A stretch of DNA of 10,963 bases. It comes from Amoeboradix gromovi. Its lineage: Eukaryota > Sanchytriomycota > Sanchytriomycetes > Sanchytriales > Sanchytriaceae. Position numbers and translations under genes: made by a program. The notes under the pieces are model-generated. The model did no database searches. It saw nothing but the letters and a program-made list of their open reading frames with translations, and was not told the origin of the DNA. Below are positions 1-8,023 of the stretch, piece after piece. Location of the stretch: NCBI GenBank assembly GCA_018985225.1, contig JADGIF010000322.1, positions 1-10,963 of the forward strand, read 5' to 3'. Within the stretch, counting starts at the first letter, position 1; every line of letters begins with the position of its first letter.

Positions 1-781
1 ACTGGTTACCTGAGATCAAGACGCTTGTAGGACTTGCAATTGTGATGCTACCTGTAAGCTTGTTATCACTGAGATCCAAAATCTTGAGACCATCCGGGAT
101 TACGCCTACATCTCCACGTAGACCGCAACTTGGTGCCACTAGCTCCTCAATATTGTCAGGCAAAGGGGGAAGAAGTGAATCGAATTGGTTGAACCCAATG
201 GAAGCTTTTGTTAAATTGGTAGGAAAGTAAGAAACAGAGCCATTAAATCCATTATATTCGATCGCAAGGGTACTTAAGTTGGGCTCGAACTGAGGAAGCT
301 CTCCTGTTAGCTCACAATTGCTAACATCCAAATCAACTAAAGAAGAAGGAAGATCAGGCAATAAACCGCTAAACCTGTTATATGACACGATGTAACTGGT
401 CATTTCAGACGGTAGAGCTGGTAAAGCGCCGTCAAAGTCATTGTTAGAGAGCTTTAATACCTTGAGATTTGCGGGTAAATTAATAATGGTACCATTTAGT
501 CTATTGCCATTTAAGTTCAATATTTGTAGATCTGCAGGAAATCCATAAATTGGGCCCTCAAGATTGTTTAAACTCATGTCAAGAGATTTGAGGCCTTCAA
601 GAGAAAAGACCTGATTGTCAAATTTACCAGCAAGACCCTTTTGATTCCAATTTATAACTGTTATTTTATCGTCGGTACATTCGATTGAGGCACTTTTACA
701 GCAATCCGAGTCAAATTGTTCTTCCGAGCCCAAACGCGAAGCTACTTGAGATAGAATTAAACAATCACCTTGTAAGCTCAT
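1..781 (-). CDS. Leucine-rich repeat protein, 5' part (3' end outside the window)
   Basis: The frame is open from an ATG at 781 to the window edge, about 260 codons without a stop. Residues 1-45 look like a cysteine-capped LRR N-domain: an early Asp-Cys, then Cys-Cys, then a third Cys about seven residues on. After it come nine consecutive repeats of exactly 21 residues with the pattern PxxLxxLxLSxNxLxGxLPx, then a shorter irregular one. Such solenoids bind proteins or other ligands. The LxGxxP type is known from plants, oomycetes, amoebae and basal fungi. A stop lies a few codons upstream of the ATG and the N-terminus has no clear hydrophobic signal, although capped LRRs of this type are usually secreted. 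A signal-bearing upstream exon or a different start is therefore possible. The kinase gene lies 149 bp upstream on the same strand. The C-terminal part (membrane segment or kinase) cannot be seen. Confidence 0.8.
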   Translation of the reverse strand, partial: MSLQGDCLILSQVASRLGSEEQFDSDCCKSASIECTDDKITVINWNQKGLAGKFDNQVFSLEGLKSLDMSLNNLEGPIYGFPADLQILNLNGNRLNGTIINLPANLKVLKLSNNDFDGALPALPSEMTSYIVSYNRFSGLLPDLPSSLVDLDVSNCELTGELPQFEPNLSTLAIEYNGFNGSVSYFPTNLTKASIGFNQFDSLLPPLPDNIEELVAPSCGLRGDVGVIPDGLKILDLSDNKLTGSITIASPTSVLISGNQ

Positions 782-929
782 AACAACAGAAGTGGCTTGT
801 AAACAATTTCAAAAATTTCTCTCCGGTAACTACTTTGAATTTAGAGTTTATATCGAAGGTTTATTAATAAAATAACTCATTTTTTACTTAAGACCTTGGA
901 AACTTTCGATTTCACTAATAAATTAGCTT

Positions 930-2135
930 TTAGGCTGTGTTAAAACCTATATTATGAAATACAGGATGCTCTAAAACCATGGTTATTGTATACCGTTCTA
1001 ATGGATCGTCTTCCATCATCTTCATTATCAAGTGTATCTGGGCCAGATCACATAAATCATCAAGAGCTTTATCACAAGCGTTTTCTAGTTGTTGAAGATC
1101 CAAGTTAACACCCTCGCGGAAACGATACTTCAAGCGATCTTCATAATTTGATTTAATATCCCGAATCTCTTTGAGTCTTTGCGCCCTGGTTTGTGTTGTG
1201 CTAATCTCTGTTTTGTGTGATTCTTTAATTTTCATAAATACTGCACCCAAACTATAAACGTCAGCTTTGTAACCATCGAAAAAACTGTTACTCCGGTATG
1301 CCTTTGCAATCTCAGGTGCAGAGCTAGCAGTATCTGGATAGTATATCTCGTGTTTCCTGCAATGACGTTTGGCCATGCCAAAGTCAACAATTTTCCATTT
1401 CTCAACACCATCTTCCTCCTTTGGACAGTTCATAATATTGCTTGGCTTCAAGTCTAGGTGACAGATCCCACAATCGCTAGCCTCATAGTTCTGCACTTGC
1501 TTCTTTTTTTCAACGTTATCGTAGTAATCTTTGGCATGGTCCACTTGCATGTAATTGATAGCCGAGGCTAATTGATGTGCTATGGTAATAAATTCTTCAA
1601 GTGGGACCTCAACAACAACTTTATTCTCCAAAGTGGAAGTGCAGTATTCGTACACGAGGGCAGGAACTTCAGGAACAATAGGGCCATTAATAGAAACAGG
1701 ATTATCAGGAACAATGAACGTGCATCCCAGTAAGTCTACTATATTGCTGTGCTTGAGATCTGCAAGTAAATGCCTTTCATCCTCCCAAAGCAAGGGAAGA
1801 AAATTTAAAGAGAAACTCAGTTTTTCTGCTTGGTCTATATTTCCTATTGAAAAATCTTTATATCTGTCAAGTAATGCCTTTCGAACATCAGTCAGCTTTT
1901 TAAAAATTTTGATTGCTGCCTTTCTGTCTCTATACTCGCACAAGTAAACTTCGGAAAATAGCCCAGTACCTAATTTTATTTCTTTTATTTTCAACTGACT
2001 TGCTGGAATAACTTTAGAATTACGAAAGATATTATATTCAGTTGTAAGTCCCTCTTCAATCACGGAATCCGATGCTGGATGTACATCAAGTAATGTGGAT
2101 GCTATTCCTGTGATTTTCAGTGCAGTTAGAAACAT
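930..2135 (-). CDS. Protein kinase, non-RD, TKL/receptor-kinase-like
   Basis: 401 residues from the first ATG at 2135. A TTG-initiated extension upstream is unlikely. The eukaryotic protein kinase core is complete: glycine-rich loop LGTGLFSEVY at 55-64 (third glycine replaced by Ser61), AIK lysine Lys76, a likely alpha-C glutamate at 118 or 120, catalytic loop HLDLKPSN at 226-233, DFG at 251-253, APE at 273-275, and DVYSLG around Asp292. HLD replaces HRD, so this is a non-RD kinase, which as a class does not depend on activation-loop phosphorylation in the usual way. Asp228, Lys230 and Asn233 are kept, so it is probably active. A charged insertion (about 200-220) precedes the catalytic loop. 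There is no transmembrane segment and no LRR in the same frame. The substrate is unknown. The family assignment rests on motif style only. Confidence 0.85.
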   Translation of the reverse strand: MFLTALKITGIASTLLDVHPASDSVIEEGLTTEYNIFRNSKVIPASQLKIKEIKLGTGLFSEVYLCEYRDRKAAIKIFKKLTDVRKALLDRYKDFSIGNIDQAEKLSFSLNFLPLLWEDERHLLADLKHSNIVDLLGCTFIVPDNPVSINGPIVPEVPALVYEYCTSTLENKVVVEVPLEEFITIAHQLASAINYMQVDHAKDYYDNVEKKKQVQNYEASDCGICHLDLKPSNIMNCPKEEDGVEKWKIVDFGMAKRHCRKHEIYYPDTASSAPEIAKAYRSNSFFDGYKADVYSLGAVFMKIKESHKTEISTTQTRAQRLKEIRDIKSNYEDRLKYRFREGVNLDLQQLENACDKALDDLCDLAQIHLIMKMMEDDPLERYTITMVLEHPVFHNIGFNTA

Positions 2136-2339
2136 GCAATACAGGGGTTTGCAATCAAGATACAACGACTATCCTTGGATAAATTCAAAACATAGATTAC
2201 CCCCTCACATCGATATGCCGCTCTTGCACTTTAAAAGAAGACTGAAAACAATTAGCTGCTCTTGTTGAGTTAAACATCGGTATTTAAACTATCTGTATCT
2301 ATGTCTTTGACTTGATCCTAGGAGTGTTTTTTGATACAA
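2136..2339. promoter_or_regulatory. Divergent intergenic promoter region, kinase / acetoacetyl-CoA synthetase
   Basis: About 200 bp separate the two oppositely directed start codons, so both promoters must sit here or overlap the genes. I see no strong TATA or CCAAT pair. A four-codon upstream ORF (ATG TCT TTG ACT TGA, 2301-2315) lies 24 nt before the synthetase ATG. The transcript start is unknown, so whether it is translated cannot be judged. Confidence 0.4.
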
Positions 2340-4267
2340 ATGGCTACAGCTAATCCTTCATGCATTTTACAAGCACAGAAAAACACCCAATTAGATCTGT
2401 TTATATCAGATGTAAATAAAAAGCATAAAAAACATATCACTGACTACGAGCAGCTATACTCATACTCAATATCTGATTTTCAATTTTGGGTCGATGTGAT
2501 GGATTTTTGTAAAATCAAATACCATGGTGCAATATCTCATATAGTTGATGATATTCCTATGGATCAAATCCCTAAATGGTTCAATAGCATAAAAATCAAC
2601 TATTGCGAAAACATTTTCTCAAACTGCGATTTTAGCAAAACAGCCGTCATTTGGTTAAAGGAGGATTTCGTTATTAATGAGCTGACATATAAGCAGCTAT
2701 ATGACCAGGTGTCTGTGTGCCAACAAGCACTGGTTCGTTTTGGAATTCAAAAAGGTGATGTAGTTGCTTCTTATTGCCCCAATTCTGCCAACACTTTAAT
2801 CTGGTTTCTTGCTTGCAATGCTATTGGTGCTATATGGTCTTCTACAAGTTGTGACTTTGGAGTTACTGCAGTCTTTGAACGTTTTAATCAAATTAATCCA
2901 AAATTGATATTTTCTGTAAATGCCGTTTTATACAACAAAAAGGTGTACTCTCAGTTGGATAAATTAACAGAATTACGGTCCAAGTTCTCATGTCCAATAA
3001 TTGTCGATTCCTTTATTTCTACCCATTCTACAGGTGATTTCCAAACTTATTCACTTTTTACTTCAAACCTTGTTCCTTGTGCAATCTCATACACTCTTGT
3101 TGACTTTCACTCTCCTATATATATATTATTCAGTAGTGGTACTACCGGTCAGCCTAAATGCATTGTACATGGTAATGGTGCCTTAATTCAACACTTGAAG
3201 GAGCATGTTATTCAGGGGTCAATAACTGCAGAGGACAAAGTATTCCAATATACCACTACTGGCTGGATGATGTGGAATTGGCTTATCAGTGCATTAAAGG
3301 TAACCACGATTGTATTGTTCGATGGTAGCCCATTTCAACCATCACCTCAGCACTTGTGGCAGCTGGTGCAGGACCTGCAAATCACAGTTTTTGGAACATC
3401 TGCTAAATACCTGCAGTCTTTGCAGCAATTTAAAATATATCCCAAAGACTTTGTCGATCTCAAATATCTTAGAACCATCACTTCAACGGGAAGCCCATTG
3501 AAACCAGAATCATACAGTTTTGTGTTTAGCAAAATTAAACCGCTCTTGCTGGGTAGCATAACTGGTGGAACTGACATAGTAAGCTGCTTTTGCGGATACA
3601 CTACGAATCTGCCTCTGTACCCTGGAGAAATACAGTGCTGCAACTTGGGAATGGAGGTGTACTCATACAAGGATGGAAAAGCAGTTTACGACGAAGCAGG
3701 CGATTTAGTATGTACTAGAGCGTTTCCGAGTATGCCGCTTTACTTTTTGAATGGACAAGAGGCATATAAAAAGGCGTATTTCAACGTATATCCACAGATA
3801 TGGCACCATGGTGATTACTGCTTAATAAATAGTAAAACCGGAGGAATATTAATGCTTGGAAGAAGTGATGGTACATTAAAACCAGGTGGAGTACGATTTG
3901 GCAGTGCTGAGCTGTACAAGGTGATAGATCAGATAGATTGGGTAATAGACTCTCTAGCAATTGGCCAAGCAATAGAAGATGACGAACGTGTTGTGCTGTT
4001 TGTAAAACTGCAAGGAGCATTAGAAGAGGAACAAATAAAAGAAATTAAGACCAAAATTAGAGTCCAACTAAGTCCGCGACATGTGCCCGCTATTATTATG
4101 AAATGCCCAGATATTCCAGTAAGTTCTTCCTAATGTAGTACACGCAGAATGGTAAAAAAGTTGAAATTTGTATTAAAAACATTATAAACGGAAAAGAGAT
4201 CAATACTTCAGCAATTGCAAATGTAGAGTGTTTGGAGTGGTACAAAAACTTGAGATTACCTCAATAA
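2340..4267 (+). CDS. AACS: Acetoacetyl-CoA synthetase (two exons, 2340-4118 and 4139-4267)
   Basis: 635 residues after splicing. The enzyme activates acetoacetate with ATP and CoA to acetoacetyl-CoA in the cytosol, feeding sterol and fatty-acid synthesis. It belongs to the ANL adenylate-forming family. Visible in order: an ACAS N-domain with the AACS-typical NTQLDLF start (residues 15-21), IGAIWSSTSCDFGV (162-175), P-loop SSGTTGQPK (265-273), TTTGWMMWNW (305-314), TGSPLK (383-388), GGTDI (409-413), HGDY (490-493), MLGRSDGTLKPGGVRFGS (505-522), and RHVP near 580. Exon 1 ends at DIP. Exon 2 resumes with YTQNGKKVE, which restores the family's IPYTxNGKKVE and supplies the catalytic lysine (Lys599). 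The length is normal for the family once spliced. The start is the first ATG (2340). The next gene upstream is the divergent kinase. Confidence 0.93.
4119..4138 (+). other. 20-nt spliceosomal intron in acetoacetyl-CoA synthetase
   Basis: It begins with a perfect GTAAGT and ends in TAG. A CTAAT branch-like motif sits immediately before the 3' site, so branch point and acceptor are nearly merged. It is phase 0 and contains an in-frame TAA. Removing exactly these 20 nt joins DIP to YTQNGKK, the conserved family junction. Using the next AG downstream (29 nt) would delete the conserved YTQ, so the 20-nt choice is better. This is inferred from homology; there is no transcript evidence. Confidence 0.85.
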
Positions 4268-4268
4268 A
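4263..4268 (+). other. AATAAA polyadenylation signal overlapping the stop codon
   Basis: The acetoacetyl-CoA synthetase stop TAA (4265-4267) lies inside an AATAAA hexamer, implying a very short 3' UTR. Confidence 0.5.
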
Positions 4269-4411
4269 TACATCACATATATGTTTGCGGACAGTTTTCT
4301 TAATCGAAAATGCTATGGGCAATTAGAGACCAGAAAAGACAGATGCTATTGTTAGCATGTAACACATCAAACATAGAAACTAGACCAAGCAGATAAATTT
4401 CATCAACTTCA

Positions 4412-4708
4412 ATGTCATATTTTGATTCTCAACACCTTTGGTATCAAATACACAATCCGGAACAAGAATTTTTAACCACAGACTTCATAAGATCAACGAG
4501 TTTATTTAATGCTATTTGTGTTATGGCCGTCTATCTGGTGCTGCGTGAAAAGAACAAAGAGGCCAAACCAGTCACACGCAAGTCTTCTCATACTGTTTCA
4601 GTGATTCTGGAGCTTTTACTACGCTCACTCGAAAAAGCAAACAGCAAAAGTGATGGGGTGCCTGCTAGCAGCGGTGAAAGACCAGGTTCCCAGATAAGAA
4701 ATGAGTAG
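4412..4708 (+). CDS. Hypothetical protein, possibly a first exon continuing at 4758-4891
   Basis: I do not recognise this 98-residue reading frame. It has one hydrophobic stretch (about residues 31-44, LFNAICVMAVYLVL) that could be a membrane segment, followed by a basic, Ser/Lys-rich part. Third codon positions are AT-rich, especially in the first half, as in the certain genes nearby, which favours real coding over chance. The same frame is open again from 4724 to the stop at 4889-4891, interrupted only by TAG (4706) and TAA (4721). An 84-nt phase-1 intron from G|GTGAAAG (4674) to a pyrimidine-rich ...CTGTCAG (4757) would join both parts in frame; 4686 is an alternative donor. The donor is weaker than GTAAGT. 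It could also be a decayed gene. No function is proposed. Confidence 0.35.
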   Translation: MSYFDSQHLWYQIHNPEQEFLTTDFIRSTSLFNAICVMAVYLVLREKNKEAKPVTRKSSHTVSVILELLLRSLEKANSKSDGVPASSGERPGSQIRNE

Positions 4709-4992
4709 AAACATGCGGTCTAACTTGGCTGTGATGTTCCCTGGCACTTTCTGTCAGAGCCCTTTACTCTATTTGTTACAGTGGATGTCTCATCTGTGAT
4801 GTACTCTTACAAGAAAAGCGCTGTTATCAATGCCGTCTATTTGGAGTGCACTCATATCATTACCGATATGAAGCTAAACTCTTCAATTTAGCACTTGAAA
4901 ATGCAAGCACTTGCAATCAGTTGCGAATATAACTTTACCAATCAAAAATTAATTGAATTACATAAACAGAACTATTGAATAAGTTGTTCATA

Positions 4993-5247
4993 ATGCAACT
5001 TTTTTCTTTCTTTCTCGCCTCGACATTGGGATGTGTTGTGGTGTTTCCGAAAGGAGTAGCAAACTCGCTATTTAATCCTGGTTATCCGGAGGGGAGATCT
5101 ATAATCAACTCTAAACAAGCCTCTACTCTTTTGAACAGAGTAAAAAAATTAACTCCAGCGTACAAGTCTCATATAAATGCTTTGACCACTTGTGTCGCAA
5201 GAAAAGGCTGTATCTGCATTGTGGTAATAAATAAAGCCGTAAATTAA
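4993..5247 (+). CDS. Small putative secreted protein, 84 residues
   Basis: The first ATG (4993) opens a frame starting MQLFSFFLASTLGCVVVF, a hydrophobic run with a small-residue stretch that resembles a signal peptide. The rest is basic, with Cys67, Cys73 and Cys75 clustered near the C-terminus. Overlapping AATAAA motifs lie in the last codons (5226-5235), as expected for the short 3' UTRs seen here. I recognise no family. A function such as an exported effector would be speculation. The ORF is short enough that chance remains possible. Confidence 0.4.
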   Translation: MQLFSFFLASTLGCVVVFPKGVANSLFNPGYPEGRSIINSKQASTLLNRVKKLTPAYKSHINALTTCVARKGCICIVVINKAVN

Positions 5248-5398
5248 ATCTGCTTGATGTTTAATTGAAATTATTGAACCTTAAATGGTCCTTGTTAACA
5301 GAGCTAGTTGCCCTGGAAACATAAGCTGACTCTGCAGTTGCTTCCCGCAGAAAGGTTAGTTATTTTGCTTTAAAGATATCCTATAAACCCTCGGTGAT

Positions 5399-7003
5399 CT
5401 ATATCTTTCTCAGTATCATGTTGTTCCAGAAATCGAACTTGTTACCATCGCTGCTAATTTCGTAAACATCTTCCTTACTCTTCGCCAGCAAGTTTCCATT
5501 GCTGTTGACATCAAAAATAGTCATTTTTTCATTATGGTAGTCTACCACTTGGTTAGAATGTGCCCAGTTAGTAATGTAGTCTTTTTTTAAATCGTGGTCA
5601 AAGGTTTGAAGATTTGTAGAATGCTGCTGTAAAATACTAAAAATATTGTTTGCAATATGTTTTAACAACTGAACTGACTCAATAGGTGCAATGTCATTTA
5701 AGCATCCAACAGGTTGCTTATTAAACACATTGATCCCGAAGCCAACTATCAATTTAACTCTATTCTGTACCTCATTGAAAGAGTTGCATTGGAATTCGCT
5801 ATTGACGAGTATTCCCCCCAATTTACACTTTGAATGAATGTCAATAATGTCATTTGGCCATTTTATTTTGATTCTTTCCTTGAAAATTGGATTGCAGGAG
5901 TGTATAGCTCTGCATATAGCATCGGCAACTAGTAACTGAATTACCGGTAATTTACTCGATTCCATACTAAGTGAAGTATAGAGAGATGCTTGTAAACAAC
6001 CAATTAATGATATCCACTCGTTTTTAGACCTTCCATAGCCTTCTGTTTGATGTGAGGCCATAAACACAGTATTTTTATGAAGATTGGAACTCAAGAGATA
6101 CGACTGGGTACTATGTATTACGGGTGCATATAAAAAATCAAAATCATCAAGAACAACATCAGTAAAATCGTATCGAGCATTCTTGAGCTCAAAAGATTTA
6201 GAAGCAGAAAGGGTCAAATTAGGTAAGTTGACTTTTTTGAATGAGTACACGGCTTGGTTTAAATACCCACCGGACTTAAAATTATTGATAGCTTCCATAT
6301 CAACCTTTTCCTTGACCGGTAAGTTAAAAATATCATTTAAAATGTATGCACTCAGCTTATTTCTAGATCTCTGCGTAGATAATAGTTTTTGATTCAACTT
6401 CTTATCTTCATGCTCGTCATACTCTAAATGCACCCCACTTAAAACGGCAGTACCTTTTCCTACATTGACCTTTAAAATAGCCATTTCGTTGTTTAAATCA
6501 TATCTCATTATAGGGCTATGAAGATTGTCATGCGCTATAAACATTGGACCCCCATTATAATAACACAGGGTCTTAAAGTCACCAGATATTGGGACTACAT
6601 GAGCGCCTGACTCCGATTGATACTGAAAGTTGGGATAAATAGTACCCATAGCAGTACCATTGAAGAGAGAAAGAGGCCTCTTGCCGATAACCTGATATGG
6701 TGTGTCTAATTGGAACTCTACAAAAGAAGAAGCAAAATAAGCACCAGCACATATTCCTAAGTATTTGCCACCATTGTACATGTAATTTAACAATAAATCA
6801 GATTTACTATTAACTAGTTCACAATAGGGTTTGTCTCTACCACCAGGAATGACGAGTAGCTCACAAATGCTCAGCAAATGGAATTCGTTGTGCATAATTG
6901 GACTGACATCTAAAAGAGTGTGTTTCTTTATCCACTTAATTGTGTTCTTGACACTAGCAGGACTAGTCCCGTTATCAGAATATATGAATATTCTCTTCAT
7001 CAT
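5399..7003 (-). CDS. BPL1: Biotin--protein ligase (holocarboxylase synthetase)
   Basis: 534 residues. It attaches biotin through biotinyl-5'-AMP to lysines of acetyl-CoA, pyruvate and related carboxylases in the cytosol. Residues 1-225 form the BPL_N glutaminase-like domain, with [10 protein letters not shown] near 51-60 and a GICAG elbow at 83-87 (Cys85). The catalytic domain spans about 285-470: IHSTQSYLL (296-304), [10 protein letters not shown] (321-330), KWPNDI (381-386), [10 protein letters not shown] (394-403), and GFGINV (421-426). A short C-terminal beta domain (about 480-534) follows. Domain order matches yeast Bpl1, but the protein is shorter than Bpl1 (about 690). The glycine-rich loop reads GYGR where GRGR or GKGR is usual; the arginine needed to hold the intermediate (second R) is kept. 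Two ATGs (7003 and 7000) lie in tandem. RPL26 starts 90 bp away, divergently. Confidence 0.93.
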   Translation of the reverse strand: MMKRIFIYSDNGTSPASVKNTIKWIKKHTLLDVSPIMHNEFHLLSICELLVIPGGRDKPYCELVNSKSDLLLNYMYNGGKYLGICAGAYFASSFVEFQLDTPYQVIGKRPLSLFNGTAMGTIYPNFQYQSESGAHVVPISGDFKTLCYYNGGPMFIAHDNLHSPIMRYDLNNEMAILKVNVGKGTAVLSGVHLEYDEHEDKKLNQKLLSTQRSRNKLSAYILNDIFNLPVKEKVDMEAINNFKSGGYLNQAVYSFKKVNLPNLTLSASKSFELKNARYDFTDVVLDDFDFLYAPVIHSTQSYLLSSNLHKNTVFMASHQTEGYGRSKNEWISLIGCLQASLYTSLSMESSKLPVIQLLVADAICRAIHSCNPIFKERIKIKWPNDIIDIHSKCKLGGILVNSEFQCNSFNEVQNRVKLIVGFGINVFNKQPVGCLNDIAPIESVQLLKHIANNIFSILQQHSTNLQTFDHDLKKDYITNWAHSNQVVDYHNEKMTIFDVNSNGNLLAKSKEDVYEISSDGNKFDFWNNMILRKI

Positions 7004-7093
7004 TTAATGACCTGTTTTAGACCTGAACGATTTTTGATTGGTCAGTACACGTGTTTTGGGAATCAAAATGGGAAATATTCTAATATTATACAC
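7004..7093. promoter_or_regulatory. Compact bidirectional promoter, BPL1 / RPL26
   Basis: Only 90 bp separate the two divergent start codons. The stretch holds an inverted CCAAT box (ATTGG, 7037-7041) and, seven bases on, a perfect E-box CACGTG (7048-7053). E-boxes are bound by Cbf1/bHLH-type factors, and CCAAT by the Hap/NF-Y complex. That such factors act here is inference. A nine-codon upstream ORF (7068-7097) starts in this region. Confidence 0.5.
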
Positions 7094-7097
7094 ATGA
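7068..7097 (+). other. Upstream ORF overlapping the RPL26 start (ATGA)
   Basis: ATG at 7068 opens nine codons (MGNILILYT). Its TGA (7095-7097) overlaps the RPL26 ATG (7094-7096) as ATGA. If the transcript begins upstream, this geometry would allow termination-reinitiation or repress RPL26. The transcript start is unknown. Confidence 0.35.
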
Positions 7098-7492
7098 AGA
7101 AATCTCTAGATGTCAGTTCTTCAAAGAGAAAGCAGAGATTTGCACATTTCAATGCACCATCACATTTGAGACGCAAATTAATGAGTTCGAGTTTAAATAA
7201 AGAACTTAGAAAACAGTACAACTGCAGATCATTACCGATCCGCAAAGATGATGAAGTAGTTGTTGTACGTGGTGCTTTTAAAGGTAGAGAAGGTAAAGTT
7301 GTAAAAGTGTACAGAAAGAAGTTTGTTATTCAGATTGAAAGAGTGGTCAAAGAAAAGATGAATAAGCAAACTGTACCAATTGGAGTACACCCAAGTAATG
7401 TTATGATTACAAAGATTCACCTAGACAAGGATAGAAAAGATTTACTCCAACGCAAGGACAGTACTAAGAACGTTCAAAAGATGGAACATTGA
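7094..7492 (+). CDS. RPL26: 60S ribosomal protein L26 (uL24)
   Basis: 132 residues. It is a component of the large ribosomal subunit near the exit tunnel. The start [14 protein letters not shown] at 7094 matches the family N-terminus. In-frame codons upstream, including an ATG at 7007, would add about 29 unrelated residues antisense to the biotin ligase region and were not used. [11 protein letters not shown] (18-28), [12 protein letters not shown] (31-42), [10 protein letters not shown] (46-55) with the KOW motif (51-77), [10 protein letters not shown] (98-107) and [12 protein letters not shown] (110-121) are all family signatures. The length is normal for a fungal-type protein. No intron is needed, unlike the yeast gene, which carries one near its start. 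AATAAA follows the stop by four bases (7497-7502). Confidence 0.97.
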   Translation: MKKSLDVSSSKRKQRFAHFNAPSHLRRKLMSSSLNKELRKQYNCRSLPIRKDDEVVVVRGAFKGREGKVVKVYRKKFVIQIERVVKEKMNKQTVPIGVHPSNVMITKIHLDKDRKDLLQRKDSTKNVQKMEH

Positions 7493-7496
7493 TAAA

Positions 7497-7502
7497 AATA
7501 AA
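7497..7502 (+). other. AATAAA polyadenylation signal of RPL26
   Basis: The hexamer begins five bases after the last stop-codon base, giving a minimal 3' UTR. Confidence 0.5.
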
Positions 7503-7585
7503 CTCTTATTTCCACGTATCTTTGTTAACAAACTTAGTTTTATTTTAAGATTCTTCTAAGCTAATCATGAAAGCATAATTTTTGA

Positions 7586-7655
7586 CCAATGAAATTCCAT
7601 GAATCAAATGTTATTGAATTATCCAATCACCACCTGTGAATTTTGCATATATAAA
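7586..7655 (+). promoter_or_regulatory. CCAAT boxes (7586-7590, 7623-7627) and TATATAAA (7648-7655)
   Basis: Two CCAAT boxes and a good TATA element precede the next ATG (7679) by 24-90 bp. If the TATA is used, transcription would start close to that ATG. The overlapping upstream ORF at 7657-7686 would then be left out of the message. Confidence 0.4.
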
Positions 7656-7678
7656 AATGGTTCCACTTGATCCCCAGG

Positions 7679-7993
7679 ATGAATAAAGCATTCGATTTCA
7701 AGAAGCTGATTCCAGAAGATATGGATGCACCATCATATAGTAACAAAAGAACTTTACATCGTATTATAAAGAGCACTCTGAAGAAATATCAATCAGCGCA
7801 CTTAAGCCGTAAAATTCAACTAAGGGCAGTACTTTCAAGCATACAATATCAGTACCCTCTAACATTCACGTGCACTACAGAACCCGCCTTAATCCCGAAA
7901 GAAGTAATTACTCGCTTACATCACATGGTAAGAGGTAAAATTACAACGGCTGCAAATATCGAAGAGGATCCAATGTATGACGATCTTTTGTGA
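7679..7993 (+). CDS. Conserved-looking hypothetical basic protein, 104 residues
   Basis: I do not recognise the family. The start is the first in-frame ATG (7679). The centre (about 20-50, with SNKRTLHRIIK, TLKKYQ and SRKIQLR) is strongly basic and looks alpha-helical. The C-terminus (NIEEDPMYDDLL) is acidic. There is no signal peptide, membrane segment or cysteine pair. Codon use is AT-rich at third positions, and CCAAT/TATA elements upstream and AATAAA (8018) downstream frame it as a gene. It could be a small subunit of a nuclear or mitochondrial complex, but nothing in the sequence decides this. An out-of-frame upstream ATG (7657) opens nine codons that overlap the start. Confidence 0.65.
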   Translation: MNKAFDFKKLIPEDMDAPSYSNKRTLHRIIKSTLKKYQSAHLSRKIQLRAVLSSIQYQYPLTFTCTTEPALIPKEVITRLHHMVRGKITTAANIEEDPMYDDLL

Positions 7994-8017
7994 GAGATAT
8001 AGAAATATATTGTAACC

Positions 8018-8023
8018 AATAAA
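8018..8023 (+). other. AATAAA polyadenylation signal of the 104-residue protein gene
   Basis: The hexamer lies 25 nt downstream of the TGA at 7991-7993. Confidence 0.45.

Noticed and set aside
1582-1947. Plus-strand 121-codon ORF.
   Set aside because: Antisense shadow of the kinase gene, whose catalytic motifs are intact.
3347-3670. Minus-strand 107-codon ORF.
   Set aside because: Antisense shadow of acetoacetyl-CoA synthetase.
4119-4147. A 29-nt version of the synthetase intron ending at the next AG.
   Set aside because: It would delete the conserved YTQ just before NGKK, whereas the 20-nt form restores it.
4502-4855. A minus-strand three-exon model (4855-4811, 4750-4629, 4592-4502) with usable GT-AG sites and a hydrophobic 85-residue product that faintly resembles part of phosphatidylinositol synthase.
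   Set aside because: Third codon positions are GC-rich, unlike the sure genes here; the CDP-alcohol phosphotransferase motif (DGx2ARx8Gx3Dx3D) is absent; the plus-strand frame over the same bases has more typical codon use. Kept only as an alternative.
4899-4918. Small palindrome TGCAAG-CA-CTTGCA.
   Set aside because: Short, single, and without a U-tract or partner site; no role can be supported.
6920-7093. N-terminal extension of RPL26 through in-frame codons upstream, including an ATG at 7007.
   Set aside because: It runs antisense into the biotin ligase start and adds residues unrelated to uL24, whose N-terminus clearly begins at 7094.
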